A program made the position numbers and the translations under genes. Source: Rickettsiales bacterium (lineage in GTDB: Bacteria > Pseudomonadota > Alphaproteobacteria > Rs-D84). Taken from it: a stretch of DNA of 5,693 bases. Under the pieces are notes generated by a model. The model worked only from the letters and a program-made list of their open reading frames with translations. It was not told the DNA's origin and did not search any database. Positions 5,124-5,693 of the stretch are shown one piece after another. The stretch is taken from the NCBI GenBank assembly GCA_031259365.1, contig JAIRLP010000009.1, positions 1-5,693 of the forward strand. Reading direction: 5' to 3'. How positions within the stretch are numbered: the stretch's first letter is position 1; each line of letters begins with the position of its first letter.

Positions 5124-5693
5124 ATGTCAAAAGTAAAAGTAGCTATTAATGGATTCGGCCGTATTGGTCGTTTGGTATTACGCGCGGCTTTGGAATCAGG
5201 TCGTACAGACATCGAATTCGTTGCTGTGAATGATTTGGCGCCAGCTGAACAGAACGCATATCTATTGGAATATGATTCAGTTCACGGCAAATTGCCAATG
5301 GAAGTTGAATTAGAAGGCGACTACATCTTGGTCGGCGGTCACAAAATTAAATGTATTTCGGAACGCGATCCTGCAAAATTGCCCTGGGGTGGATTGGGTG
5401 TTGATATCGTGATGGAATGCACAGGTATTTTTTCAGATGCAGAAAAGGCAAAAGTACATTTGGATTGCGGCGCAAAACGCGTATTGGTATCTGCCCCATC
5501 CAATGGTGCTGATAAAACAATCGTATTTGGTGTAAACGAAGACACATTGACAAGCAATGATAAAATCGTTTCCAACGCATCTTGCACAACAAATTGCTTG
5601 GCACCTGTTGTCAAGGTATTGGATGACAACTTTGGCTTGGTTAACGGTTGGATGACAACTGTACACGCTTATACGGGCGACCAACAGCTGTTG
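5124..5693 (+). CDS. gap: Glyceraldehyde-3-phosphate dehydrogenase (N-terminal part, cut by window edge)
   Basis: This enzyme oxidises and phosphorylates glyceraldehyde-3-phosphate to 1,3-bisphosphoglycerate in cytoplasmic glycolysis, or runs the reverse step in gluconeogenesis. The first 190 of an expected 335 or so residues are present. AINGFGRIGR (7-16) is the dinucleotide-binding turn. VAVNDL (33-38) ends the second strand with Asp37, as in NAD-using forms. YDSVHG lies at 50-55. The catalytic motif is SNASCTTNCLAP (150-161), with Cys154 as nucleophile and His181 in TTVHAYTGDQ as general base. No disruption is seen. It is divergent from the Stealth operon and has an unusually built leader with a duplicated start segment and two hairpins. 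Whether pgk follows, as is common, cannot be seen. NAD rather than NADP preference is inferred from Asp37 only. Confidence 0.97.
   Translation, partial: MSKVKVAINGFGRIGRLVLRAALESGRTDIEFVAVNDLAPAEQNAYLLEYDSVHGKLPMEVELEGDYILVGGHKIKCISERDPAKLPWGGLGVDIVMECTGIFSDAEKAKVHLDCGAKRVLVSAPSNGADKTIVFGVNEDTLTSNDKIVSNASCTTNCLAPVVKVLDDNFGLVNGWMTTVHAYTGDQQLL

Larger units (their letters stand above)
5008..5133 (+). repeat. Direct repeat of a ribosome-binding-site-plus-start segment flanking the gap leader insert
   Basis: Copy 1 (5008-5036) and copy 2 (5106-5133) share TAATAAAAAGGAA, then a short A-rich spacer (GGTAAA in copy 1, AAAAA in copy 2), then ATGTCAAAAG. The copies differ only in that spacer. Between them lie about 69 nt rich in palindromes. 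Copy 2 is the real gap start; copy 1 starts a 13-codon ORF. A duplication of this length and position suggests either a tandem duplication of the gene's 5' end or duplication accompanying insertion of the intervening element. Confidence 0.7.

Noticed and set aside
5339..5629. Open frames on the minus strand inside gap
   Set aside because: They are antisense to a highly conserved GAPDH coding sequence, which often leaves open frames opposite it by codon bias.
1..5693. CRISPR arrays, tRNA or rRNA genes, insertion sequence transposases
   Set aside because: I saw no regularly spaced repeats, no tRNA cloverleaf-like segment, no rRNA-like sequence and no transposase reading frame; nearly all of the window is accounted for by six genes.

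Overview
The window is a gene-dense stretch of AT-leaning bacterial DNA holding six protein genes, two of them cut by the window edges. The protein types (PriA, MiaA, and a GAPDH beginning MSKVKVAINGFGRIGR) and the inserted palindromic repeats fit a proteobacterium. My best guess is an alphaproteobacterium of a host-associated or reduced-genome kind. That placement is inference from overall look, not from a marker search.

Layout: (1) 1-1252, minus strand: N-terminal 417 residues of the primosomal helicase PriA, running off the left edge. (2) A 48-bp divergent gap, then 1301-2077, plus strand: a small kinase of the aminoglycoside/choline phosphotransferase fold with a hydrophobic-basic N-terminus. 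(3) Minus-strand cluster read right to left: a Stealth-type sugar-phosphate transferase (3879-4883), a family 2 glycosyltransferase (3014-3868) and the tRNA dimethylallyltransferase miaA (2067-3014). Gene spacing is 10 nt and then a 1-nt overlap, so these three probably form one transcript. The kinase and miaA converge and overlap by 11 bp. (4) 4884-5123: a 240-bp divergent control region with one extended -10 promoter candidate per direction. (5) 5124-5693, plus strand: the first 190 residues of glyceraldehyde-3-phosphate dehydrogenase, running off the right edge.

The Stealth transferase, the glycosyltransferase and probably the kinase look like parts of a surface polysaccharide or glycolipid pathway set among housekeeping genes (priA, miaA, gap).

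The most unusual signals are two small palindrome-rich inserts. One lies in frame inside miaA, adding roughly 26 residues between the DSVQIY and VPYKL motifs and carrying three consecutive hairpins. This resembles the known behaviour of Rickettsia palindromic elements. The other lies in the gap leader between two near-identical copies of a ribosome-binding-site-plus-start segment. There the upstream copy starts a 13-codon ORF, and two hairpins share bases, so they cannot both form fully. Whether the second arrangement is regulatory or only the scar of an insertion cannot be decided from this sequence.
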